A DNA stretch of 41,448 bases, from contig JANOYV010000133.1 in the NCBI GenBank assembly GCA_031429105.1, forward strand, positions 1-41,448, in the 5' to 3' direction. How positions within the stretch are numbered: the first letter of the stretch is position 1; the number at the start of each line of letters is the position of its first letter. The notes beneath the pieces are model-generated. The model saw nothing but the letters and a program-made list of their open reading frames with translations. It was not told where the DNA came from and did no database searches. A program made the translations under genes and the position numbers. This stretch comes from JAKFWF01 sp031429105. Lineage in GTDB: Bacteria > Pseudomonadota > Alphaproteobacteria > Rhizobiales > Hyphomicrobiaceae. Shown in pieces: positions 17,801-26,072 of the stretch.

Positions 17801-17921
17801 GAGCTACAAACGCACCGTGCGCCATTGGCAAAATACGGCGTTTCCAAGCGCGTCAGCGATCAAGCCGAAAAGCGACGCGAAGGCTCTTGCAACGCCCCTA
17901 GCGCCTAAGGTCCCAAAATAG
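14853..17921 (+). CDS. TPR-repeat protein fused to a DXD-type glycosyltransferase
   Basis: This is a 1022-residue protein. About residues 15-740 are tandem tetratricopeptide units (for example YALMGLGNVARAAKDLILAE and NAVQDLAKLSLFSFDLPRAK), forming a long superhelix for protein or peptide binding. From about 785 a glycosyltransferase domain of the sugar-binding DXD type (Gly_transf_sug, GT32-like) follows. Landmarks are PRAICQYWDG, RADLFRMAYLYARGG and the metal/nucleotide-sugar motif GGIYIDADD with Asp872 and Asp874. No signal peptide or membrane segment is seen, so it is probably cytoplasmic. The TPR part may recruit an acceptor protein or complex. The start is GTG with AGGA seven bases upstream. 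It lies downstream of the Hint gene but behind its terminator. The substrate is unknown. Confidence 0.9.
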   Translation: MTPTDVAPLTVADIPQRRAEAEKLLAAGDHAAAETAYRSILVVQPNNIYALMGLGNVARAAKDLILAEQRYTDAATIHPRSTWPLFTLVNLLSQQRRWDEGESMAVRSFAIQAGEFYTAMALGRLRRDQGDETRALEAFRIAVATDPKSAGAYLEVGRALITLDRMDEAAETYRVGLEFSGPEQHLGLFRALAGLARKRDELADTVAWLRRACDAAPADIALKLELAKALSVVAKASGSKAEVRAVLEEAVRLAPTDVPSMIDLATHHRDAGELDDAQQLYDRVLALKPDNLSSLLGVAIIARRGGQLEQALTLFQRTLAAHPKNSWVQIEVGKSLRDVGRIDEAQAAISQIATADAHYRFALTALADIARDRGDGTAAIGLLKQSAAASPDPITALVNAANQALGNRNFDDAHAFAMEIAKRDPKAMQAAMIEGRIHRAQLDRSAALTAFARAVELAPDDATPRVELAAEYSALGQSAAAEEHLDAALTLEPEHIQALLQRAERHRAAKDAPSAIALLRRARAAQPTLPWPYLNEAQLVAAEGETDDACRLLGEGRVACGPLAHFFAREANILQDAGFLDRARDVLEEGWNRYPKDLWIWTSRCSLAIALGDFDTAERALASPPGTTPADAARVLALRARLAEAHWRIEEARRHFNAAIELDPTNANAVQDLAKLSLFSFDLPRAKQYLTAHARLQSAATNAAGRSPNITQSQLGQIYDEFALDPRLVGTIAALNKQDGWGRIAGLLEIVRRNPGSTAAALGILIALRQTGSFARNVTPGAELRPLIPRAICQYWDGAEPPTDIRGMIDGWITAHRDHRHTLYNDTTALQFLREHGSADVPKAFLKTRDRAQRADLFRMAYLYARGGIYIDADDRCRGALDQVIKPGDALVVFQEDYGSIANNFIAVAPAHPMIRRALTQATDAILRGDRDIVWLSTGPGMFSRAIAAELSEPAIPVDRALQNITVLDRHIVRRSLVPYCQASYKRTVRHWQNTAFPSASAIKPKSDAKALATPLAPKVPK

Positions 17922-17929
17922 CCCAGCAC

Positions 17930-17968
17930 AAAAAAATAGCCGGATGCGATCCCCCGATCACATCCGGC
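17930..17968 (-). terminator. Rho-independent terminator of gcrA (minus strand)
   Basis: GCCGGATG and CATCCGGC form an eight-base stem. Read on the minus strand it is followed by TATTTTTTT. It lies in the short gap between the convergent glycosyltransferase and gcrA genes, and ends transcription from gcrA. Confidence 0.85.
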
Positions 17969-18024
17969 CTCCCCATTTGCGCAGCGACCATTTCGATCAG
18001 CGCGCAAAAACTTGTTCTTTGAAC

Positions 18025-18594
18025 TTAGCTGCCGACCGGTTCCGTTTTTACGGCCGGACGCGGCAGATAAGCTGGTGATGTCTCGCCGGGCTCGCGCTGA
18101 TCGCGACGACGAACCTGCGGCGGCTGGAACGCGCGGCGTGCGTGGAACTCGCAATACGGCAAGGCTGGCACCTTATCGCGATTGCAGAAATGGAAGTCGG
18201 CATTCTGTGGATCGCCGATCGGCCAACGGCAGCTGCAATCGGTCAGCGTTGCGATGGTGCGGCGCTCTTTCAGTGGAATATCGAGCTCCTCCACCGTCGG
18301 GACGAACGGTTCGGCGTCCATCGGATAGAGGCCACGTACAGCTGGGTTGCCTTGGGACTGGAAGCGCGGCTTTGCCAAGCGCTTCGGCTGTTGCTGCGCC
18401 TGAGCGACGCGGGCCCGTGGCCGATGGCTCTTCATCCGCGATGTGGTCGCGCGTCCGGAAAGTCCAAGACGGTGGACCTTACCGATCACGGCGTTTCGGG
18501 TGACGCCGCCAAGGCGACCGGCGATTTGGCTGGCGCTTAGCCCTTCGGACCAAAGCTTCTTCAGAAGCTCAACGCGCTCATCGTTCCAAGCCAT
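18025..18594 (-). CDS. gcrA: Cell-cycle regulator GcrA
   Basis: GcrA is an alphaproteobacterial RNA polymerase-sigma70 cofactor that activates promoters carrying CcrM-methylated GANTC sites. This 189-residue protein has the diagnostic N-terminus MAWNDERVELLKKLWSEGLSA followed by SQIAGRLGGVTRNAVIGKVHRLGL (helix-turn-helix). A basic, Pro/Gln/Arg-rich linker follows, then the C-terminal Cys region CSCRWPIGDPQ, FHFCNRD and PYCEFHARRA. I chose Met 18594 from the family N-terminus, with GGAG about nine bases upstream; the open frame runs 17 codons further. It ends at a good terminator. The gap upstream is long (about 470 bases), leaving room for promoter control, but I see no GANTC within its proximal half. 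Confidence 0.96.
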   Translation of the reverse strand: MAWNDERVELLKKLWSEGLSASQIAGRLGGVTRNAVIGKVHRLGLSGRATTSRMKSHRPRARVAQAQQQPKRLAKPRFQSQGNPAVRGLYPMDAEPFVPTVEELDIPLKERRTIATLTDCSCRWPIGDPQNADFHFCNRDKVPALPYCEFHARRAFQPPQVRRRDQREPGETSPAYLPRPAVKTEPVGS

Positions 18595-19066
18595 AGGGTT
18601 CGCTCCAAACATGATACTGGCGAGCGCTCGCGCACGAATGCACAAGGCTCAGCTGGATCGATCGCGGGAGCGGTCACGAAGGCGCGACGAAGCGCGCATC
18701 GGCGGCACTAACGCAGATCGACGGATGACAGACGCTGAACAGGAGAACGCTTCACTGGGGACTGGCGCTGGATCAGACAGGGTAACAACCACTGCCGACG
18801 GTGCCTACTCGTGCACCAAGTGCGCCTTACTGGAACAATCGACAAACTACTGCCGAGACACAACAACTGTGGCAATCAAAGCCACGACAACTCAAGATCT
18901 AGGGAAGTCTAACTTTCCCACTCTATGGGTAGAGATTACCGCAGATGAGAATTGCCATACAAGCCAATGACATCGTTCAGACGGCTATTGACAGGGGCTC
19001 GTGTCTGATCAGCCACATATCGATTCGTGTTCGCTGTATGTTTCTGCAACACTTCCGCTGATCACT
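18595..19066. other. Gap between gcrA and the RidA gene
   Basis: About 470 bases, both flanking genes on the minus strand. It must hold the gcrA promoter. A GATTC (GANTC methylation site) occurs at 19022, near the RidA stop. A forward open frame crosses gcrA and part of this gap (18443-18970) but is antisense and lacks support. I see no RNA gene here. Confidence 0.5.
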
Positions 19067-19525
19067 TTACGCGACGATTTTTATGATGACCTCGATCTCG
19101 ACCGAGATATTGCCGGGCAGCGAGCCCATACCGACTGCCGAGCGCGCGTGGCGTCCGCGATCCCCTAGAATTTCGACGAACAAGTCTGAACAGCCGTTGA
19201 TGACCTTCGGCTGATCCTCAAACTCCGGCGTACCATTGACCATGCCAAGAACCTTGAGGATCTCGACCTTGCCGAGATCGCCAGCGGCCAATTTAGCTGC
19301 GGCGAGCAACCCGAGCCCGACCAACCTTGCATGTTGGTACGCTTCCTCGACCGTGACGTCGCGGCCGACTTTACCCGTGCACATCGTGCCATCTGCCCGA
19401 CGCGGCCCCTGGCCCGAGAGATACACAGTGTTGCCGTCGCGCTTAAACGGCACATAGTTGGCCACGGGCGTCGGCACGGTTGGCAACGTGAGGCCAAGTT
19501 TCGCGAGCTTTGCTTCGGGTGTCAT
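19067..19525 (-). CDS. RidA/YjgF/YER057c/UK114 family protein
   Basis: This 152-residue Rid protein belongs to the longer subgroup that opens with LGLTLPTVPTPVANYVPF. It contains the SGQGPRRADG segment and EDQPKVINGCSDLFVEILG, then GRHARSAVGMGSLPGNISVEIEVI, in which the Arg of HARSAVG matches the position that contacts substrate carboxylates in active Rid proteins. RidA-type enzymes hydrolyse reactive enamine/imine intermediates from amino-acid metabolism; for this subgroup the substrate is less certain. GGAGACTAATCC before the ATG gives a plausible ribosome-binding site. It is divergent from the MFS gene. Confidence 0.9.
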   Translation of the reverse strand: MTPEAKLAKLGLTLPTVPTPVANYVPFKRDGNTVYLSGQGPRRADGTMCTGKVGRDVTVEEAYQHARLVGLGLLAAAKLAAGDLGKVEILKVLGMVNGTPEFEDQPKVINGCSDLFVEILGDRGRHARSAVGMGSLPGNISVEIEVIIKIVA

Positions 19526-19682
19526 GGATTAGTCTCCGGGGCCTGAGCCATGCAGCGGTGTGAGAGGTGCGGGCCGCTTCGACTGGCTTGCCCGCCAGCG
19601 GCCGCATCTCTAACGCTTTGAGCAGCATCTTGGCATCACGGCTGACGGTAGACAACCGGCCCGATTGAAAGCTCGCATCGCC

Positions 19683-20915
19683 ATGTCCAAGCGCCACAGT
19701 GAAATCGCAGCCGTGCCTAGCGAATCGCTGTTTGCCGTGTTGGCGATCACGACCGCGGTGCAGGGACTCGCGACATTCTCCGTATTTGCCTTACCAACGC
19801 TTGCGCCAAAGGCTGCCGAAGCCTTTGGCGTGCCTCCACAATTCGTTGGCTACCAGGTGAGCATTATCTACATCGCAGCGGCCATGATCTCCGGCTACGC
19901 TGGAATGTTTGTCCGCCGATATGGCGCGGGTGCCGCCAGTCTCACCGCGTTATCCGCCTGCGCCATCGGTATGGTTGGCTTGAGCACTGGCAGTCTCGTC
20001 GTGACGATTGCCGCCTCCGCCCTCATCGGACTTGGCTATGGCTTGACCAACCCAGCGGCCGCCCATCTCCTGCTGAAATATGCACCGGCTGGCCGCCGCA
20101 ACCTGATCTTCGCGATCAAACAGGCCGGCGTACCGCTCGGTGCAATGCTTGCTGCGACTATGCTGCCTCGCCTTAGTGAGCACATTGGTTGGCGTGCCGC
20201 GATCGGTGTCAGCGCCTCGTTGCTGGTGGCACTTTGTCTGCCGCTCCTATCGCGCCGTACGAAGTGGGATGGCGATGCCGACCCTACGACCGAGTTAAAG
20301 GACGGTGCGATTGCTGGTCTTAAACTTGTCGCAGGCAATTCGGTGCTGCGTTCTCTTGCCATCACCGGTATGTGCTTTGCTGGCTTCCAGGTCTGCCTGA
20401 TCGCATTCACTGTAACAATGCTGGTCACCGAACTGGGCTGGTCGCTGATCGATGCTGGACTGATCGCAGCCGTTGTGCAGATCGCAGGCGTTGCCGGTCG
20501 CCTCAGCTGGAGTTTGATTGCTGATCGTTTCGGTCACGGCCTCGCGATTCTGTGCGGCATTGGCATCATCGCGGCAAGCTTTGGACTGTTCACTTCAACG
20601 ATGCTGCCATCCTGGCCCATCGCCGGGTTGATCGCCGTGCTATTCGGCTTCGGGTTTAGCATCGTCGGATGGAACGGGGTGTACATGGCCGAGACCGCAC
20701 GCGTCAGTGGTGCACGCGACGTCGGAATGGCGACGGGCGGCGTGATGATATTCAATTTCGGTGGCGTCATTGTTGCGCCCGCAGCCTTCGGGGTGATCGC
20801 CGAGGTGACCGGCAGCATGGCTGCCACGTTCGGGTTATTTGCCATGCTGCCATTAATCGGCGCACTGGCACTGCTGCCAGCCATAGCCAGAGACCGGCAG
20901 AACCGGATGCGTTAG
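19683..20915 (+). CDS. Major facilitator superfamily transporter
   Basis: This protein of about 410 residues has twelve hydrophobic segments in two halves separated by a hydrophilic loop around residue 195-215. Landmarks include the loop 2-3 basic stretch FVRRYGAG, GLGYGLTNPAAAHLLLKYAP, and in the second half LIAAVVQIAGVAGRLSWSLIADRFG. Substrate is not readable from sequence; the fold resembles anion or cyanate-type MFS members. The start could be 19665 or 19683; the latter (MSKRHSE) lacks an extra basic tail and is my choice. It is followed by glpD after 76 bases on the same strand, so co-transcription is possible. Confidence 0.88.
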   Translation: MSKRHSEIAAVPSESLFAVLAITTAVQGLATFSVFALPTLAPKAAEAFGVPPQFVGYQVSIIYIAAAMISGYAGMFVRRYGAGAASLTALSACAIGMVGLSTGSLVVTIAASALIGLGYGLTNPAAAHLLLKYAPAGRRNLIFAIKQAGVPLGAMLAATMLPRLSEHIGWRAAIGVSASLLVALCLPLLSRRTKWDGDADPTTELKDGAIAGLKLVAGNSVLRSLAITGMCFAGFQVCLIAFTVTMLVTELGWSLIDAGLIAAVVQIAGVAGRLSWSLIADRFGHGLAILCGIGIIAASFGLFTSTMLPSWPIAGLIAVLFGFGFSIVGWNGVYMAETARVSGARDVGMATGGVMIFNFGGVIVAPAAFGVIAEVTGSMAATFGLFAMLPLIGALALLPAIARDRQNRMR

Positions 20916-20991
20916 TTTGCGGTCCCCTCCACTGGCAAATCAGGTTATTGGGATTACGACTTCTTCGAAACGTCTGTAGCGAGCCGATTCC

Positions 20992-22512
20992 GTGACGCGA
21001 CCTTACGACATTGCGATCATCGGCGGCGGCATCAATGGCTGTGGCATCGCACGTGATGCGGCCGGTCGCGGACTATCCGTTGCCCTGTACGAAATGAACG
21101 ACTTGGGCAGCGGCACATCGTCGTGGTCGACGAAGCTCGTGCATGGCGGCCTGCGCTACCTCGAATATTACGAGTTCCGGCTGGTTCGCGAAGCGTTGAC
21201 CGAACGCGAAATCCTTTGGAAGATAGCGCCGCACCTGATCCATCCGCAACGCTTCGTTCTCCCACACCACGCAGGACTGCGGCCTGCCTGGCTGTTGCGC
21301 CTTGGCCTCTTCCTGTATGACCATATCGGCGGGCGCAAGTTGTTGCCAGCAACGCGCACACTGGATCTGGCAACTGATTTAACCGGCAAGCCTTTGAAGC
21401 CCGGCATGTTCCACAAGGGCTTTGAATATTCCGATTGCCGCGTCGACGACGTCCGGCTGGTAATTGCCAACGCGCAAGGTGCGGCGGCCTTGGGCGCCGT
21501 GATTAAGCCACGCACCAAGGTCGTCAACGCGGTGCGCGAGGGAGCGCTCTGGCGACTGACGGTTGAGGACACGCGAACGGGCGCGATTGATACTTCAACG
21601 GCCAAGACACTGATCAATGCTGCTGGTCCCTGGGTTGAGGATGTGTTGTCAACAAAACTCGGCATCAATGCCGGCGCACACGTTCGCCTTGTCCAAGGCG
21701 CGCATATCGTTGTCCGCAAGCTGTACGATCACGACCGGGCATACATCTTCCAGAACGGCGATGGCCGGATTATTTTTGCGATCCCATTTGAGGATGATTT
21801 TACGCTGATCGGCACCACTGACAAAGATGTACAGGGGGACCCGGCTTGCGTTGCAGCCACGTCGGAGGAAATCACGTACCTATGTGCAGCGGCCAGTGAC
21901 TACTTCACCAAGCCGGTGACAGCTGCCGATATCGTTTGGACGTTTGCCGGCGTACGCCCGCTTTACGACGACGGGGCAAGCGATGCGAAGGCGGCCACCC
22001 GAGACTACGTCTTCGAGCTTGATCAGAAGCCCGGATCAGCGCCGCTGTTGTCAATTTTCGGCGGTAAAATCACAACCTATCGGCGACTGGCAGCTGCCGC
22101 ACTCAGCAAGCTTGCGGGCGAATTGCCAGCGGCGGCCGAGCCAACCTGGACCGCATCAACGCCCTTGCCCGGCGGCGACTTCGACGCGAATGGGCTCGCA
22201 GCATTGGCCGCAGAGATCAAAAATGCGGCACCGTTTCTCGATGCTCCAGACGCCAAGCGACTTGCCCGCACGTATGGTCGTCGCACGATGGATGTACTGG
22301 CTGGCGGTCGCACGAAGGCAGACCTCGGGCAAGACTTCGGTGCAGGTCTGACCGAAGCCGAGGTGCGCTATCTCATTGCAAACGAGTGGGCATCGACGGC
22401 GGACGACATCGTCTGGCGGCGCACGAAACTCGGACTGCGCCTCACACGACCGCAAATCGCCGGCCTCGAAGCGTGGCTTCAATCAACAGCACTTACCGCG
22501 TCGAAGGCTTGA
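20992..22512 (+). CDS. glpD: Aerobic glycerol-3-phosphate dehydrogenase
   Basis: GlpD is a membrane-associated FAD enzyme that oxidises sn-glycerol 3-phosphate to dihydroxyacetone phosphate and passes electrons to quinone. This 506-residue protein opens with the FAD-binding motif IIGGGINGCGIARDAAGRG. It shows SSWSTKLVHGGLRYLE, INAAGPWVEDV, the FAIPFEDDFTLIGTTDKD strand, VWTFAGVRPLYDDG, and a C-terminal helical domain ending in WRRTKLGLRL. The start is GTG at 20992 with only a weak ribosome-binding site; no better in-frame start lies before the FAD motif. Its 3' end overlaps the convergent TPR lipoprotein gene by 20 bases. Confidence 0.95.
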   Translation: MTRPYDIAIIGGGINGCGIARDAAGRGLSVALYEMNDLGSGTSSWSTKLVHGGLRYLEYYEFRLVREALTEREILWKIAPHLIHPQRFVLPHHAGLRPAWLLRLGLFLYDHIGGRKLLPATRTLDLATDLTGKPLKPGMFHKGFEYSDCRVDDVRLVIANAQGAAALGAVIKPRTKVVNAVREGALWRLTVEDTRTGAIDTSTAKTLINAAGPWVEDVLSTKLGINAGAHVRLVQGAHIVVRKLYDHDRAYIFQNGDGRIIFAIPFEDDFTLIGTTDKDVQGDPACVAATSEEITYLCAAASDYFTKPVTAADIVWTFAGVRPLYDDGASDAKAATRDYVFELDQKPGSAPLLSIFGGKITTYRRLAAAALSKLAGELPAAAEPTWTASTPLPGGDFDANGLAALAAEIKNAAPFLDAPDAKRLARTYGRRTMDVLAGGRTKADLGQDFGAGLTEAEVRYLIANEWASTADDIVWRRTKLGLRLTRPQIAGLEAWLQSTALTASKA

Positions 22513-23506
22513 AGCCATTCGAGCCCGAAGCCTTTGGCGCTGCCGGCGTAATGCTAGCCGTGACACTCGTCGACCATGCTGTATTAGCGGCCGGGGCGTC
22601 TCCCGCGCCACCACGCAATGGCGTGTATGCATCTGGGCCACCGCGCTTGATCACCGCCGACTGCACGCCGCCTGCACCTTTGTCAGAAGGCAACTTATTG
22701 CCCTGCTCTGGGATCCGCACCATCTGACGCACGTACTCGACGTTTGACGCGGCGTTTTCAGACGGGATGTCTTTGGCCGACACGACCCGCGCTTCATCGT
22801 ACTTGCCCTGCAGGCCAAGCACCAGAGCGAGGTTCTGGCGCACCTTGGGGTCGCTATCCGGCGCTTCGGCAACCGTCCGCAGGAGTGCTTCTGCGCGAGG
22901 TGCTTCGCCGTTCGCAGCGTGCGCCATCGCAAGATTACTGACGACGGAAGGTTGGTTCGGCGACAACAACAACGCGCGCTCATACAGAGGTATTGCCTGT
23001 TTGAACTGGCCTTGCTTGGCAAGCGCCGTACCACGTGCCGAGACGATTTTCCAATCGGGTTTGGCCGGATCATCGGCGACTTCAAGCAACTTCTGGGCAA
23101 GGCTCGCTTGTCCGACATCGAGTGCCAGACGACCGTATTCCGATGCCAATTCGCGATTGCCACCATTGAAAAGCGAGACGTTCTGCAAAACGACCAGTGC
23201 TTGGTCTTTTTGGCCTGCAACCTTCAAGTTCTTTGCGTAGCTAACGGCAGCTTTAACGTCGCGCGGGCTCTTAGCGTGCTCCTTGCCCCAGTATTCCAGA
23301 GCTTTTTCAAGCTCACTCTGTGGCGGCTTATTCGGATCTGCCTTTTCCTCATTTTTTGCACTGGCCAACAGGAATGAATCCCCGATCTTGGGGCTATTCG
23401 CGCAGGCACCCAGAAGCACGGCCGCAATTGTTGCTGCCATGACAGACGTCGATTTACGCTTCAACCCAGCCGCGGCCTGATTGGAACGAACATCTGATTG
23501 GCACAT
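22493..23506 (-). CDS. TPR lipoprotein, TadD-like
   Basis: This 337-residue protein begins with a basic N-region and hydrophobic core ending in the lipobox LLGAC, so it is probably a lipoprotein anchored after cleavage before that Cys (near residue 34). Tetratricopeptide repeats follow (about 65-235), including AKQGQFKQAIPLYERALLLSPNQPSVVSNLAMAHA and LVLGLQGKYDEA. The tail is Ala/Ser/Pro/Gly-rich. Overall it resembles TadD-type assembly lipoproteins of tight-adherence pili, but no other tad gene is in the window. I chose Met 23506, which gives a proper signal peptide; the frame extends 25 codons upstream without similarity. It overlaps the glpD end on the opposite strand and diverges from the aminopeptidase gene. 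Confidence 0.82.
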   Translation of the reverse strand: MCQSDVRSNQAAAGLKRKSTSVMAATIAAVLLGACANSPKIGDSFLLASAKNEEKADPNKPPQSELEKALEYWGKEHAKSPRDVKAAVSYAKNLKVAGQKDQALVVLQNVSLFNGGNRELASEYGRLALDVGQASLAQKLLEVADDPAKPDWKIVSARGTALAKQGQFKQAIPLYERALLLSPNQPSVVSNLAMAHAANGEAPRAEALLRTVAEAPDSDPKVRQNLALVLGLQGKYDEARVVSAKDIPSENAASNVEYVRQMVRIPEQGNKLPSDKGAGGVQSAVIKRGGPDAYTPLRGGAGDAPAANTAWSTSVTASITPAAPKASGSNGFKPSTR

Positions 23507-23699
23507 GCCACGTAGCTCCCGACGAGAAAAACGCGGGTGACGACAGCCCCCGCAATCGTCACTATCTGCTACAGCGGTCAATAAACATTTAACCTACGGC
23601 GGTGACCCGAGCCACTTTGTCAGGATCTAACGGACCAGTTGCACAACCCGCTTGGAACATGCGAACGAATTGGCGAAATCAAAAGGGACTTCACGATCC

Positions 23700-25139
23700 A
23701 TGCCGCAATCGGCTCACGCGACCCAAATGGCCACCAGCACCAGTTGCTTTGAGGCACAGAACATTTCTGGTTCGGCCAGAACGCTGTGGCTTGTGCGGCA
23801 GGGCCAGGACCTTGGCACCATCGAAGGCTTATCGCCGACCCACCGCAGCTGGCTCGACAGCCAGAATTTTACCGGTCAAGCGAAGCGCTATGTCGTGCTG
23901 CCAGGCGCCGATGGGGTGCCCGTGGGGGCAGTGCTGGGTCTCGGCGATGGCCAATCGGGCGAACCTTGCGGCGCTTCCGAGTTGCTTGTCGGACTATTAC
24001 CGGCAGTCCTGCCTGCCGGTACATGGACTTTTAGCCCAACAACGGCCAACGCGGAACTAGCGGCCATCGCCTGGGGGCTCGGCGCCTATCGGTTCCGCCG
24101 TTACAAAACAGGAGACGCTGGATCAGCACTCTCTGTTTTACGGCTGCCACCCGGCGTCAATCGGGATCGCGTGACCGCAATTGTCGATGCGGCAGGCTTT
24201 GCCCGCGATTTAATCAACACGCCATCCAATGACATGGGGCCAGCTGAACTCGAAGCAGCGACCGTGGCGGTTGCAGCAGCCCACGGCATTACTGCCACAT
24301 CGATCATCGGTGACGCCCTACTGGAACACGGGTGCCGCCTGCTGCACGCTGTTGGCCGTGCGAGCACACGGGCGCCGCGCCTGATTGACTTCAGTTGGGG
24401 ACGCACTGATGCGCCCAAAGTCACGCTGGTTGGCAAAGGCATTTGCTTCGATACCGGCGGCCTCGACATCAAGCCGTCGAGCGGCATGCTGATCATGAAG
24501 AAGGACATGGGCGGTGCAGCCAGTGTGTTGGCGCTCGCTCACATGATCATGTCAGCCAAGCTTGACGTGCGCCTGCGCGTGCTGATTGCGGCCGCCGAAA
24601 ACAGCATCGCTGGCAACGCCTTCCGCCCCGGCGACGTGATCAAGAGCCGGGCTGGAAAAACCGTTGAGATCGGCAACACCGATGCCGAAGGTCGCCTTGT
24701 GCTGGCTGACGCCCTGTCGATCGCCGACGAGGATGCGCCGGACATCCTCCTCACTTTTGCAACGCTCACCGGTGCTGCCCGTGTGGCGCTCGGCGCCGAT
24801 CTGCCGCCACTATTTTGCGATGACGACATCCTCGCAGGCCAAATTCAGGCAGCGGGCTTGGCAGTCGGCGATCCGCTCTGGCGCATGCCGTTCTGGTCGG
24901 GCTACGAGCGTCTGCTCGACAGCGAGGTTGCCGACATGAACAATGTATCCGATGGCGGCTTCGGCGGCGCGGTTACCGCTGCCCTGTTCCTCCGACGTTT
25001 CGTTTCCAAGGCACAATGCTATGCCCACATCGATATGTATGGCTGGCGGCAGGCCGCCCGCCCGCTGGGTCCGAAGGGCGGTGAAGCCCATGCCGCACGG
25101 GCCGTTTTTGAAGCCTTGCATCGGCTCTATTCGGTTTAA
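23700..25139 (+). CDS. M17 leucyl aminopeptidase family protein
   Basis: M17 enzymes are di-metal aminopeptidases that release N-terminal residues from peptides. This 479-residue protein has a variable N-domain (to about 165) and a catalytic domain with VGKGICFDTGGLDIKPSS (metal-binding Lys and Asp), KKDMGGAASVLALAH, and the signature NTDAEGRLVLADAL with Asp and Glu ligands plus the catalytic Arg. It is the PepB/alphaproteobacterial type with a shorter N-domain than PepA. The start at 23700 follows AAAGGGA; an ATG at 23652 is possible. The next gene, an NlpC/P60 peptidase, starts 18 bases after the stop with its ribosome-binding site at the junction. A role in degrading cell-wall-derived peptides is inferred from this pairing. 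Confidence 0.93.
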   Translation: MPQSAHATQMATSTSCFEAQNISGSARTLWLVRQGQDLGTIEGLSPTHRSWLDSQNFTGQAKRYVVLPGADGVPVGAVLGLGDGQSGEPCGASELLVGLLPAVLPAGTWTFSPTTANAELAAIAWGLGAYRFRRYKTGDAGSALSVLRLPPGVNRDRVTAIVDAAGFARDLINTPSNDMGPAELEAATVAVAAAHGITATSIIGDALLEHGCRLLHAVGRASTRAPRLIDFSWGRTDAPKVTLVGKGICFDTGGLDIKPSSGMLIMKKDMGGAASVLALAHMIMSAKLDVRLRVLIAAAENSIAGNAFRPGDVIKSRAGKTVEIGNTDAEGRLVLADALSIADEDAPDILLTFATLTGAARVALGADLPPLFCDDDILAGQIQAAGLAVGDPLWRMPFWSGYERLLDSEVADMNNVSDGGFGGAVTAALFLRRFVSKAQCYAHIDMYGWRQAARPLGPKGGEAHAARAVFEALHRLYSV

Positions 25140-25157
25140 GGAGGCGAGGCACCCCCG

Positions 25158-26072
25158 ATGTCGATCAAACCTCCAGCATTGCCGACCGGCAAGCCCAATC
25201 CTCCACTTGATCCGCGCGTGAACGCGTGGCGCCCCGATCTTGCAGCTAAGCTGCTCGATGGCCGGGTCGACGCACAACACTTCGTCGACGGCACGGTGCA
25301 TCACGTTGGTTGGCCGGTCGCCCCCCTCCGCCGAACCCCGTCCCCTGCGGCCGGTCTCGATACCGAGGTATTGTTTGGCGAAGCGGTAACCGTTTACGAG
25401 ACTGCCAATGGCTGGGCCTGGGTCCAAGCCGAGCGCGATCGATATGTGGGGTACGTGCCAGCCGATGCGATTAAGGGGCCAGTTGGCGTTGCGACTCATA
25501 TGGTCAGCGCCCTTGGAACCTTCATTTACCCGGCAGCCAACATCAAAACGCCGCCGCTGATGCACGTAAGCCTTGGCAGTCAACTTATTGTCGATGAGCG
25601 CCAAGACAAGTTCAGTCGATTGACGACCGGTGGCTATGTCATCAACCGGCATATCTCGGAGGTGGGTAAACACGCCCGCGACTTCGTCGAGATCGCCGAA
25701 CGGTTCGTCGGCACACCTTACCTGTGGGGTGGCCGCACGCGGATCGGACTCGACTGTTCGGGCTTGCTGCAAGTTTGCCTCCAGGCCGCCGGCTACGTTG
25801 CGCCTCGTGACAGCGACATGCAGGAAGTCCAACTCGGCCTGCGGATCAAGACCAAGGACGGTCTCGATGGCCTGGAACGCGGCGATCTGGTGTTCTGGAA
25901 AGGGCATGTTGGCATAATGCTCGATGGCGTTATGATGATTCACGCCAACGCGCATCATATGGCGGTGTCGGTTGAACCGTTGCACGAAGCTGCCACACGC
26001 ATTGCCAAGACGGGAGCGCAGATCGCGTCGATCAAGCGCTTGGCCAAAACGAGACCGGCAAAGACATCATGA
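25158..26072 (+). CDS. NlpC/P60 family cysteine peptidase with SH3-like domains
   Basis: NlpC/P60 enzymes cleave gamma-D-Glu-diamino-acid bonds in peptidoglycan peptides. This 304-residue protein has N-terminal SH3-like regions (about 45-165, including TVYETANGWAWVQAERDRYVGYVP). The papain-like domain follows (about 175-290). The catalytic Cys lies in GLDCSGLLQ (Cys200) and the His in WKGHVGIML (His250), with a second His in MIHANAHH. No signal peptide is visible, so it may act in the cytoplasm on recycled muropeptides, consistent with the M17 aminopeptidase just upstream. AAGGAGG directly follows the aminopeptidase stop. The stop overlaps the next ATG (ATGA). Confidence 0.93.
   Translation: MSIKPPALPTGKPNPPLDPRVNAWRPDLAAKLLDGRVDAQHFVDGTVHHVGWPVAPLRRTPSPAAGLDTEVLFGEAVTVYETANGWAWVQAERDRYVGYVPADAIKGPVGVATHMVSALGTFIYPAANIKTPPLMHVSLGSQLIVDERQDKFSRLTTGGYVINRHISEVGKHARDFVEIAERFVGTPYLWGGRTRIGLDCSGLLQVCLQAAGYVAPRDSDMQEVQLGLRIKTKDGLDGLERGDLVFWKGHVGIMLDGVMMIHANAHHMAVSVEPLHEAATRIAKTGAQIASIKRLAKTRPAKTS

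Noticed and set aside
18443..18970. Forward 175-codon open frame over gcrA and its upstream gap
   Set aside because: It is partly antisense to gcrA, ends in low-complexity Thr-rich sequence and lacks a ribosome-binding site.
24810..25985. Minus-strand open frame of 391 codons
   Set aside because: It is antisense to the M17 and NlpC/P60 genes, whose catalytic motifs are clear.
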